From: JAIEPT01 sp038217425
Lineage (GTDB): Bacteria > Planctomycetota > Planctomycetia > Gemmatales > Gemmataceae
Assembly: GCA_038217425.1 (NCBI GenBank)
Contig: JBBQPM010000080.1
Location: forward strand, 1 to 29,080
DNA: 29,080 nt
Direction: 5' to 3'
In this document: in pieces, positions 8,194-14,999 of the stretch
Layout of the letters: each line of letters begins with the position of its first letter
Position numbering within the stretch: the stretch's first letter is position 1
Position numbers and translations under genes: made by a program
The notes under the pieces: model-generated
Told to the model about the DNA's origin: nothing
The model's database searches: none
What the model saw: the letters and a program-made list of their open reading frames with translations, nothing else

Positions 8194-8921
8194 TCCACGT
8201 CGAAAACCTGACCAAGGCGTTCCGCGACCTTCGCCGTGGAACCGTCTTGGCCGTCGATCACGTCTCCTTCGACGCCCGCCCCGGCGAAATCGTCGGCCTC
8301 CTCGGCCCCAACGGCGCCGGCAAAACCACCATCATGCGCATCCTCTGCACCGTCCTCAAACCGACCGGCGGACTTGCTGAACTCAACGGCTTCAACGTCG
8401 CCACTCAGCCGAGCCAGGTCCGCGAATCGATCGGCTTCCTCTCCGCCAACACCGCCATCTACGACCGCATGACCGCCTGGGAAATGGTCGAGTACTTCGG
8501 CCGACTCTACAGCTTGCCCGAAGATCGCCTCGCCGAGCGGATGGAGACGGTCTTCGCCTCGCTGCAGATGAACGACTTCCGCGATATCCTCGGCGCCAAG
8601 ATGAGCACCGGCATGCGGCAAAAGGTCTCGATCGCCCGGGCCATCATCCACGACCCGCCGGTCATGATCTTCGACGAACCGACGCTCGGGCTCGACGTCC
8701 TGGTATCGCGCGCGGTGCTCGAGAACGTCCAGCGTCTACGCGGCGAGGGGAAGTGCATCCTGTACTCGACGCACATCATGCGCGAGGTGGAGAAATTGTG
8801 CGACCGCGTCGCCATCATCGCCAAGGGGCGCATCCAGGCATCGGGGACGTTATCGGAGTTGCGCGAGAAGCACGGCGAGGATGATTTGGAGGAGCTGTTC
8901 TTCCGTCTGGTGGCGCTATAG
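8190..8921 (+). CDS. ABC transporter ATP-binding protein, NatA-like
   Basis: 243 residues with a complete set of ABC motifs: Walker A GPNGAGKTT (G39-T47), signature STGMRQ (S139), Walker B VMIFDEP (D162, E163), D-loop GLD and H-loop H195 (YSTHIM). The Q-loop region reads IGFLSANTAIYDRMT, as in NatA-type exporters, rather than the usual Gln form. The protein would energise an ABC-2 type permease, but no such permease lies next to it: upstream is a DUF1501 gene (ATGA overlap) and downstream, after 12 bases, a small three-helix membrane protein that is not ABC-2-like. The permease may be encoded elsewhere, or this ATPase works with the downstream protein. Confidence 0.92.
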   Translation: MIHVENLTKAFRDLRRGTVLAVDHVSFDARPGEIVGLLGPNGAGKTTIMRILCTVLKPTGGLAELNGFNVATQPSQVRESIGFLSANTAIYDRMTAWEMVEYFGRLYSLPEDRLAERMETVFASLQMNDFRDILGAKMSTGMRQKVSIARAIIHDPPVMIFDEPTLGLDVLVSRAVLENVQRLRGEGKCILYSTHIMREVEKLCDRVAIIAKGRIQASGTLSELREKHGEDDLEELFFRLVAL

Positions 8922-8933
8922 GAAAGCGGCAAC

Positions 8934-9605
8934 ATGAAACCTTCGGAAATCTTGATTTGCGTAACGGGCGTTGCGCTCGGAGCACTGGTCGGTGCCGCGA
9001 TCGGCTTCGAATTGATTTGGTGGGCGACGCCTTCTGCCGAAAATTGGGTCCGTCTACTTTTGAATGGACTTTTATTCGTCACCCTTGGCGTCACATGTGG
9101 GGCACTCTTCGGGGTCTGGGCAATTACGAAGCGACCTTGGCTTTTTGTCTGCACCATTGTCCCCCTTGCGTTGTTCTTCGGCGGGAAAATGGCTTGGTAT
9201 CAGACGCTGCGTTCGATTGATCGACCGCGACTGTTCGTCATCAAAGTCAGCGGCACCGAGGGCGCAGCGTTCGTGGGCGTTGTATCGGTAAATGGACGGA
9301 CTCACAAGTTAAATGGAGTGCTTCCGAGCGAGTACGAGTTTGAAGTTCGGCAATTGCATGCTGCGTTCGTACTGGTGCAGAGAAACGAGAAGACCGAGAT
9401 TGGCTTCGATGTACTCGTCAACGGCAAAAGCATCGGTACTCCGCACCGGTCAGATACCGGAGTATATCAATCTTTTGAGAGCTTTGGATACTCAGAGGAG
9501 GTGGGAGGTACTTCGACTGGGTGGCACCGCATGGAAGAAGACGAAGTCAACGTGCTAATCGAAAGGAGCCAGCTACCAATTCCGATCTGGTGCCGGAAAA
9601 ACTAA
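8934..9605 (+). CDS. Small membrane protein of unknown function
   Basis: 223 residues that I do not recognise. The first ~90 residues hold three hydrophobic helices (about 5-30, 40-62 and 68-88); the remaining ~130 residues look like a soluble beta-rich domain. It starts 12 bases after the NatA-like gene with a GGAAA motif upstream, so it is probably in the same transcript. Codon use is richer in A and T at third positions than in its neighbours, which may mean recent acquisition or weak selection. Its stop overlaps the stop of the convergent E1-beta-like gene (9602-9605). It could be a membrane partner of the orphan ATPase, but nothing in the sequence shows that. Confidence 0.65.
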   Translation: MKPSEILICVTGVALGALVGAAIGFELIWWATPSAENWVRLLLNGLLFVTLGVTCGALFGVWAITKRPWLFVCTIVPLALFFGGKMAWYQTLRSIDRPRLFVIKVSGTEGAAFVGVVSVNGRTHKLNGVLPSEYEFEVRQLHAAFVLVQRNEKTEIGFDVLVNGKSIGTPHRSDTGVYQSFESFGYSEEVGGTSTGWHRMEEDEVNVLIERSQLPIPIWCRKN

Positions 9606-10648
9606 AACGGCCCCTTGAACTCGATCACTTCTGGCGCGTCGAGATGCTCCGGCTCCCACGTCGCCTTCGGGCCATGCACGAGTTGGTATCCCGCGGCGGC
9701 AATCTTCGCGGGGTTCGGGTAAAACAAGTTCTCTAAATTTTTCGTCGTAGGGCAGGGGACGTGCGGGAAACCCAATCGGCGGAACGAGAACGCCCGCTCG
9801 CCCTGTAACTTCTCGCAGACGCACGCCAGGATCTCGCTGCTGGCGCCGCACGCGGTCCAGCCCATGTCGACGACCAGCAGTCGCCCCGTCTTGCGGACCG
9901 AGTTCGCGATCGTCTCGACGTCGAGCGGGCTCAGCGACACGGGATCGATCACCTCCGCGGAGATGCCGACGGTCGCCAAACTATCGCGGGCGCGGACCGC
10001 TTCGACGGCGCCGTGCAGGATGCCGACGATGGTGAGATCGCTGCCGGCGCCGAGAATGCGGGCCTTGCCGAACGGCACCTCGTACGACTCGGTCGGCACG
10101 TGTCCCTTCTGCGGATGGACCATACGGTGCTCGACGAAGATGACGGGATTGTCGTCGCGGATGCTGTGGATGAGCAGGCCCTTGGCGTCGTAAGGCGTCG
10201 AAGGCGCCACGACGCGCAGGCCGGGGATGTGCATGAACCACGAGTGGAGGGCTTGCGAGTGCTGCGCCCCCTGGCCCCAGCTTCGGCCGATGACGGTGCG
10301 GATGACAAGCGGGACGCGGACGCAGCCGCCGAACATGTAGCGCATCTTGGCGGCCATGTTGACAATCTGGTTGGCGGCGAGAATCATGAAGTCCATGCGG
10401 ATGTGGACCTGGATGGGCCGCATGCCTGCAAGGGCGGCGCCGATCGCGATGCCGGTGACGCCGTCCTCCGCGAGGGGCGTGTCGGTGCAGCGAGCGGCGC
10501 CGAACTTTTGGGCGAGGCCCTTGGTCGTGCCCCAGATTCCCTTGTGATCGTCGACCCCCTGACCGAGCACGAAGACGCGTTCGTCGCGCGCCATCTCTTG
10601 TTCCGTGCCTTCGAGCAGGGCCTGCGCCAGCGTCAACACGCGTTCCAT
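9602..10648 (-). CDS. E1 beta-like (transketolase pyrimidine-binding) subunit of a 2-oxoacid dehydrogenase
   Basis: 348 residues. It fits the beta subunit of thiamine-diphosphate-dependent 2-oxoacid dehydrogenases: MERVLTLAQALLEGTEQEM start, FVLGQGV, then DTPLAEDGVTGIAIGAALAG, where E of LAED is the Glu that activates thiamine diphosphate. A C-terminal transketolase domain follows (VEVIDP-like AEVIDPVSLSPLD, LLVVDMG). The beta subunit normally needs an alpha subunit to bind the cofactor and E2/E3 to finish the reaction; none is in the window. It could belong to an acetoin- or branched-chain-type complex, or to a deoxyxylulose/transketolase side branch. I chose the ATG at 10648; the open frame extends to 10738, but upstream residues do not look like protein. 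Confidence 0.85.
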   Translation of the reverse strand: MERVLTLAQALLEGTEQEMARDERVFVLGQGVDDHKGIWGTTKGLAQKFGAARCTDTPLAEDGVTGIAIGAALAGMRPIQVHIRMDFMILAANQIVNMAAKMRYMFGGCVRVPLVIRTVIGRSWGQGAQHSQALHSWFMHIPGLRVVAPSTPYDAKGLLIHSIRDDNPVIFVEHRMVHPQKGHVPTESYEVPFGKARILGAGSDLTIVGILHGAVEAVRARDSLATVGISAEVIDPVSLSPLDVETIANSVRKTGRLLVVDMGWTACGASSEILACVCEKLQGERAFSFRRLGFPHVPCPTTKNLENLFYPNPAKIAAAGYQLVHGPKATWEPEHLDAPEVIEFKGPF

Positions 10649-10690
10649 ACTTGCACTTCTTGAGCGTCGATCGGAGCGGTTCAAAGGAGA

Positions 10691-10719
10691 ATTATAGCAA
10701 GTCTCGGCTTGGCTCCTAA
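10691..10719 (-). promoter_or_regulatory. Candidate promoter of the E1-beta-like gene
   Basis: On the minus strand a perfect TATAAT (10691-10696) lies 17 bases after TTAGGA (10714-10719, 3 of 6 matches to TTGACA). It sits ~43 bases before the E1-beta ATG and overlaps the end of the zinc-ribbon gene, suggesting that the E1-beta-like gene has its own transcript. Confidence 0.45.
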
Positions 10720-11192
10720 TTTCGGCCGCCCATCGCATTGTCCGCGGCCGGCGGGTCCTTGCGTTCCTCCGGCGGTGCGTTCCAGTTTGCCCGCATGCCG
10801 GCCAAGAAACCCATCGAAAACGTCCCCGTGAAGAGTAGTGCTCCCACCACGACGCCCAAAATCGTGCGCCGCCACAATGCCCCCTTGGTGACTTCCGGCG
10901 GCAAGCCCGCCGCCTTGCGCCGTTCGGGCGTCGACAGGTCGAACTGCCGAACCGCGGTCACCACCTGGGCGACTTGCCGACGCGCCAACGGATTGTCGGG
11001 GTCGGTCTCCAGAACGTGCAGATACGACCACATCGCCCCGTGCAGGTTGCCGTCGCGCAAATGGCTGTCGGCCTTGTCGAGCCCGATGCGCAGACGGTCG
11101 GCAAGGTCGGCGAGGAGATCCAGGTCGGCCTGACATTTGGGACAGCGCCGCGCCGGCGCACTCAGGATCGTCTGACACTGGGGACACTGCAT
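10716..11192 (-). CDS. Zinc-ribbon, single-pass membrane protein
   Basis: 158 residues. An N-terminal zinc ribbon (C3, C6, C17, C20: MQCPQCQT then RRCPKCQ) is followed by a helical TPR-like stretch (~25-85), one membrane helix (~109-131, LGVVVGALLFTGTFSMGFLAG) and a short polar tail. The likely topology puts the zinc ribbon in the cytoplasm. I do not know its function; zinc-ribbon/membrane proteins of this kind are common in planctomycetes. AAGGAG 8 bases before the ATG at 11192 fixes this start. The gene is divergent from the phosphatase gene at 11272 with a 79-base gap. Confidence 0.75.
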   Translation of the reverse strand: MQCPQCQTILSAPARRCPKCQADLDLLADLADRLRIGLDKADSHLRDGNLHGAMWSYLHVLETDPDNPLARRQVAQVVTAVRQFDLSTPERRKAAGLPPEVTKGALWRRTILGVVVGALLFTGTFSMGFLAGMRANWNAPPEERKDPPAADNAMGGRN

Positions 11193-11220
11193 CGAACGGC
11201 TCCTTATTCCGGGTTGGCTC

Positions 11221-11250
11221 TTGTCTCGCCTCACGTCTTCCGTTTATATT
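11221..11250 (+). promoter_or_regulatory. Candidate promoter of the PP2C phosphatase gene
   Basis: TTGTCT (11221-11226; 4 of 6 to TTGACA) and TATATT (11245-11250; 5 of 6 to TATAAT) are 18 bases apart. This leaves a short leader of about 15 bases to the ATG at 11272 and argues against the TTG at 11221 as a start codon. Confidence 0.45.
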
Positions 11251-11271
11251 GGCAGGACGTGGAGACGACGT

Positions 11272-12435
11272 ATGGCCTGGCCTTCCATTCTGCTTTGCAC
11301 CGATCAACCGAACTCCGCCCAGGGCGTGCGCCAAACGCTCGAGTCCGCGGGGTTTTCGCTCGTCGAAACCACCCTCGAAGATCCCGATCCGCTCCAGCGC
11401 CTGCCCATCGGCATGGTCGTCATCGAGGCCGAGCATCGCGACGCCAGCGCCTTGTGTCGGCGACTGCGTCAGCGTGGGCTCGATCCCTTCGTGCCGATCC
11501 TGCTGACGTCGTCGGCTCAGGAATCCGAGATCCGCCGAACCGGGCTCGACGCCGGCGCCGACTCCGCGCTGGCGCTCCCCGTGCATCCGGGAGAACTCGT
11601 CGCCCACATCCTGGCCCTCTTCCGCATCAAGACGCGCCACGACCAGTTGAGCTCCAAGGCGGCAGAAGTCACGCGTGTCAATCAGCGTTTGCAGCAAGCC
11701 ACCGAGCAAATCGATCTCGAGCTCGACTGGGCGCGACGCATTCAGGAGAGCTTCCTGCCCAAGTCGCTGCCGACGTTGCCGCAGCTGGAGTTCGCGGTCA
11801 AGTACAAGCCGTGCGGCCGAGTGGGAGGCGATTTCTACGACGCCTTCCGCCTCGACGAGCACCACCTCGCGTTTTACGTTGCCGACGCCATGGGCCATGG
11901 CGTGCCCGCCAGCCTGCTCACCATCTTCATGAAAAAAGGGATCGTCGCCAAGGAGATTACGGGGAAATCCTACCGCCTGGTGCCGCCTCACGAAATCCTC
12001 GCCAAACTCAACCGCGACCTCATCGAGCAGGCCCTCGCCGAACAGCCGTTCGTCACCATGGCGTACTTCCTCCTGGACCTGCGCGACGGCAAGACGCAGT
12101 TCGCTCGGGCCGGGCATCCGTATCCCTTGCACATCCCGCGCGAGGGGCCGATCGCCTCCTGGCAGATCGAGGGTAGCCTCCTGGGCGTCTTCGACGTCGC
12201 CTTTCGCAGTCAGACGTTCGACCTCAAGCCGGGCGACAAGCTGTTGACGTTTACCGACGGCATGGACTCGGCCGCGTTCGAGAAGCACGCGGTGGGGACG
12301 ACGAGCCTGTTCGCCGCCGCCCGTGAGTTCCGCCACCTGCCGATCCGCGAATTGGTGGACCGACTGGCGGAGGTGCTCTTCAACCAGACCGATCTGCAGG
12401 ACGATCTCACGATCCTCGGCGTGGAGCGGAAGTGA
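11272..12435 (+). CDS. Receiver-like / PP2C (SpoIIE/RsbU-type) phosphatase
   Basis: 387 residues. Residues ~5-125 have the layout of a response-regulator receiver, but the phosphoacceptor strand reads GMVVIEAEH, with Glu where the Asp is expected, so it is probably not phosphorylated. A coiled linker (~130-160) leads to a PP2C phosphatase domain (~165-385): RRIQESFLP, metal-binding Asp in GGDFYD and DAMGHG, TFTDGMD and a final QDDLTILGVERK. Enzymes of this class dephosphorylate STAS-domain anti-sigma antagonists in partner-switching pathways; a STAS gene lies at 17496-17867. The ATG at 11272 has GGAG 7 bases upstream. A hairpin follows the stop after 16 bases. Confidence 0.9.
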   Translation: MAWPSILLCTDQPNSAQGVRQTLESAGFSLVETTLEDPDPLQRLPIGMVVIEAEHRDASALCRRLRQRGLDPFVPILLTSSAQESEIRRTGLDAGADSALALPVHPGELVAHILALFRIKTRHDQLSSKAAEVTRVNQRLQQATEQIDLELDWARRIQESFLPKSLPTLPQLEFAVKYKPCGRVGGDFYDAFRLDEHHLAFYVADAMGHGVPASLLTIFMKKGIVAKEITGKSYRLVPPHEILAKLNRDLIEQALAEQPFVTMAYFLLDLRDGKTQFARAGHPYPLHIPREGPIASWQIEGSLLGVFDVAFRSQTFDLKPGDKLLTFTDGMDSAAFEKHAVGTTSLFAAAREFRHLPIRELVDRLAEVLFNQTDLQDDLTILGVERK

Positions 12436-12451
12436 AATTTACAAACCGCGA

Positions 12452-12487
12452 CCGTTAGGGAGCGTTCGAGCGAAAGTTCCCTAACGG
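12452..12487. terminator. Hairpin between convergent genes, possible terminator
   Basis: A perfect 10-base stem, CCGTTAGGGA (12452-12461) with TCCCTAACGG (12478-12487), encloses a 16-base loop; a G:U and a C:G pair can extend it. It starts 16 bases after the phosphatase stop and ends 17 bases before the end of the convergent gene. No T-run follows on either strand, so it may be a factor-assisted terminator or a small REP-like palindrome. Confidence 0.55.
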
Positions 12488-12504
12488 AAGTGGCCAGCGT
12501 TGAC

Positions 12505-12891
12505 CTAATCGTAGGTTGCAAATTCAACGGACCTGGTCTTGTCGGGCAACGCCAATGTGACCTTCGTCGCAATGTTATGCGGCAGTTCTTTTTTTAGACC
12601 CCAGACATTAAAGTTCTGGCCAACCACTTTGCCGTTCTCGCCGTACGCGGTGTATCGAAGGCCAAGCGTCTTGCCTTTTTCCTTTAGCGTAACCGTAAAA
12701 CTGATCGACAAGGGCGCAACGCTAAAGTCCTCGACCTTAACGTATTGCAAGAATTTTTCCCTGGCCATGATTTCGATGTCGGGGCCTTTTTGGCTCTTTA
12801 CCACCGCGATCTTGGTTTTCTTGAGCTGTGCCGCATCCGTGGTGATCGACGCGATCACCAAGAGCAGAGGGACAGCAAGTACGATTCGCAT
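12505..12891 (-). CDS. Small exported protein of unknown function
   Basis: 128 residues. A Sec-type signal peptide (MRIVLAVPLLLVIASITTDA, cleavage probably near A20) is followed by a compact domain of alternating charged and hydrophobic strands (FSVAPLSISFTVTLKEKGKT), which suggests a small beta-sandwich. I do not recognise a family. GGAGG 7 bases before the ATG at 12891 supports the start. The base composition is more A/T-rich than its neighbours. It appears to be transcribed alone, convergent to the phosphatase gene and 108 bases downstream of the S9 peptidase gene. Confidence 0.65.
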   Translation of the reverse strand: MRIVLAVPLLLVIASITTDAAQLKKTKIAVVKSQKGPDIEIMAREKFLQYVKVEDFSVAPLSISFTVTLKEKGKTLGLRYTAYGENGKVVGQNFNVWGLKKELPHNIATKVTLALPDKTRSVEFATYD

Positions 12892-12999
12892 AATACTACC
12901 TCCGGTTTGAATGACTGTCTTGCGCAGGAATGGCGGAAGACGTTAGTCTACTTTACTAACCAATACAAAACCTTCCTCAAGCGCTTGCACTGTTGAAGA

Positions 13000-14922
13000 T
13001 CACTTCAGCAGATGCTCCTGGATGAACACGATCGTCGCATAGAACTGGTAGTCCGCGTTCTTCTTCTTCGCGAACCCGTGCCCCTCGTCGTTGGCCAGGA
13101 GATACCAGACCGGCGTCTTGGTTTTTTTGAGCGTGGCCACCATCTGCTCGGCTTCGGTCCACGGCACGCGCGGGTCGTTCTTGCCCTGGATGATGAACAT
13201 CGGCTTGGTCATCTTGTGGGCGTTGTTGAGGGGTGCCGTCTTCTCCATGAACGCCGCCATCTTCGGATCGCGTTCGTCGCCGTACTCGGCCCGGCGTAAA
13301 TCCTGGCGGTACGATTCCGTGTTCTTGAGGAAGGTCACGAAGTTGGAGATGCCGACGATATCGACGGCGCAGCGGATGCGTTCGGGATAGTTGCTGGCGA
13401 CGGCGAGCGTCATGTAGCCGCCGTAACTGCCGCCGGTGACCATGATGCGCTGGGCGTCGAGATCGGGGCGTTTTTCGATCCAGTCGAAGAGGGCGTTGAT
13501 GTCCTTGTAAGAATCTTCGCGTTTGAAGCCATTGTCGAGCTGAAGGAAAGTTTTGCCGAAGCCGTCGGAGCCGCGGACGTTCGGGAAGAGGATGGCGATC
13601 CCCATTTCGTTCAGGTAATAATTGTTACGGGCGAGATACGTAGGCCGGAACTGGGATTCGGGTCCGCCGTGAATGTTGACGATGACGGGGCGTTTGCCCG
13701 TGAACTTCTTGTTCGGCGCGTAGAGGAAACCGGTGATTTCCTTGCCGTCGAAGCTCTTCCACTTGATGAGTTCGGGTTCGGAGAAGCTCGGATCGCCGCC
13801 TTCGCTTTTGGTCCATTGCTCGACTTTACCGGTAATCGCGTCGAGGGAGTAGACGTCGACGGGGGCGCGGTTGCTGAGGAGGTGGAAGGCGAGATCCTTG
13901 TTGTTGCGATGCCATTTGACGCCGGCGACGGAGCCGGCGGGGAGCTTGGGAGTGGGGAGTTCCTTGTAGTTCAGCAAGTCGAACAAATGGAGCGTGCCGA
14001 CGCCCGCTTCATTCGCGACGAACGCCAGCGTTTGGCCGTCGTAACTGACGTGGAACTGCTCGATGTCCCACGGAATGTGGCTCGAGAGGAACGTGTACGT
14101 CTTCGTTCCGAGATCGTAGTAGGCGAGCCGCTGAAATTCGGAATCCTTGTCGGTGGTGAGGAAGATGCCTTTGCCGAACTTGCTGTAGCGGGCCGACTGA
14201 TACGAGACCGGAGGGCTCGACTTGGGCGTGAGGAGCGTCTTCTTCGCCGAGGCGACGTCGAGTTCCCAGAGGTACGATTCGTTGATGGAGACGTACTGCT
14301 GCAGGAGGATATGCTTGTCGTCGGGGGACCAACCGAGCGCGCCCCAACCGCCGCCGTCGACTTCCAGGAGCAGGCGATTGGTTTTCGGATCTTCGGGGGA
14401 GACGAGGTAGAGATCGGCGTCTTTGCCGTTGCGGCGCGTGGAGCTGTAGACCATCTGTTTGCCGGAACGCGAGAAGCCGCCGGTGCTGTTGCGCGACATG
14501 CCGTCGGTGAGGAGCGTCGATTTTTTGGCGTCCATGTCGAAGCGATAGTTTTGGTAGCGTTCGTTGCCGCCGGTCGACTTTTGGTAGACGAAGTATTTGC
14601 CGGCGATCGGCTCGAATGACGCGGACGACGTGGCATCGGGGAAGTCGGTGAGTTGTTCGAGTTTGCCGCCGGGGGCTCTGAGAATATGCACCTGCGCGGT
14701 GTCGGCGGCTCGGGTCGAAACGAGCATTTCCCGCTTGGTCGGATGCCAGCTGGAGAACGCGGCACTCTTGAACTGGGTGTATTTTTCGACGGACTTCGCC
14801 AGCGATGCCGGGATTTTGGGGATGCCGAGGGTGACGAGATTGTCGCCGGGGACGAGCGTGTCTTGGGCCGCGAGACCGACGGCGGCGAGCACGAGGGAGC
14901 AGAGTGCGAGGCGGGAATGCAT
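13000..14922 (-). CDS. S9 family prolyl-oligopeptidase-like serine peptidase, exported
   Basis: 640 residues. It begins with a signal peptide (MHSRLALCSLVLAAVGLAAQ). Residues ~40-390 look like a beta-propeller made of WD/TolB-like repeats (GALGWSPDDKHILLQQ and similar). The C-terminal alpha/beta-hydrolase domain carries the catalytic triad: S499 in GGSYGGYM, D583 in GKNDPRVPW and H615 in NDEGHGF. Family members cut peptides, often dipeptidyl- or acylaminoacyl-peptides, and this one should act in the periplasm. The frame is open upstream to 15234, but the ATG at 14922 opens a signal peptide and has GGAGG 4 bases upstream. Confidence 0.93.
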   Translation of the reverse strand: MHSRLALCSLVLAAVGLAAQDTLVPGDNLVTLGIPKIPASLAKSVEKYTQFKSAAFSSWHPTKREMLVSTRAADTAQVHILRAPGGKLEQLTDFPDATSSASFEPIAGKYFVYQKSTGGNERYQNYRFDMDAKKSTLLTDGMSRNSTGGFSRSGKQMVYSSTRRNGKDADLYLVSPEDPKTNRLLLEVDGGGWGALGWSPDDKHILLQQYVSINESYLWELDVASAKKTLLTPKSSPPVSYQSARYSKFGKGIFLTTDKDSEFQRLAYYDLGTKTYTFLSSHIPWDIEQFHVSYDGQTLAFVANEAGVGTLHLFDLLNYKELPTPKLPAGSVAGVKWHRNNKDLAFHLLSNRAPVDVYSLDAITGKVEQWTKSEGGDPSFSEPELIKWKSFDGKEITGFLYAPNKKFTGKRPVIVNIHGGPESQFRPTYLARNNYYLNEMGIAILFPNVRGSDGFGKTFLQLDNGFKREDSYKDINALFDWIEKRPDLDAQRIMVTGGSYGGYMTLAVASNYPERIRCAVDIVGISNFVTFLKNTESYRQDLRRAEYGDERDPKMAAFMEKTAPLNNAHKMTKPMFIIQGKNDPRVPWTEAEQMVATLKKTKTPVWYLLANDEGHGFAKKKNADYQFYATIVFIQEHLLK

Positions 14923-14956
14923 GAAACCTCCGGGGAAAAAGCGGGATGTGCCACGC

Positions 14957-14985
14957 ACTATACCATGGCTCGCCGCGGAGGTGAA
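14957..14985 (-). promoter_or_regulatory. Candidate promoter of the S9 peptidase gene
   Basis: On the minus strand TTCACC (14980-14985, 4 of 6) and TATAGT (14957-14962, 5 of 6) are separated by 17 bases, ~35 bases upstream of the ATG. It lies in the 77-base gap after mutS. Confidence 0.5.
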
Positions 14986-14999
14986 GGAAGAATCGCGCG

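Noticed and set aside
11221..11271. TTG at 11221 as start of the PP2C phosphatase
   Set aside because: The TTG is part of a plausible -35 box, and the ATG at 11272 has a well-placed GGAG.
12452..12487. Hairpin as a small RNA gene
   Set aside because: Only a simple 10-base stem with no promoter of its own; a terminator or REP-like palindrome is the simpler reading.
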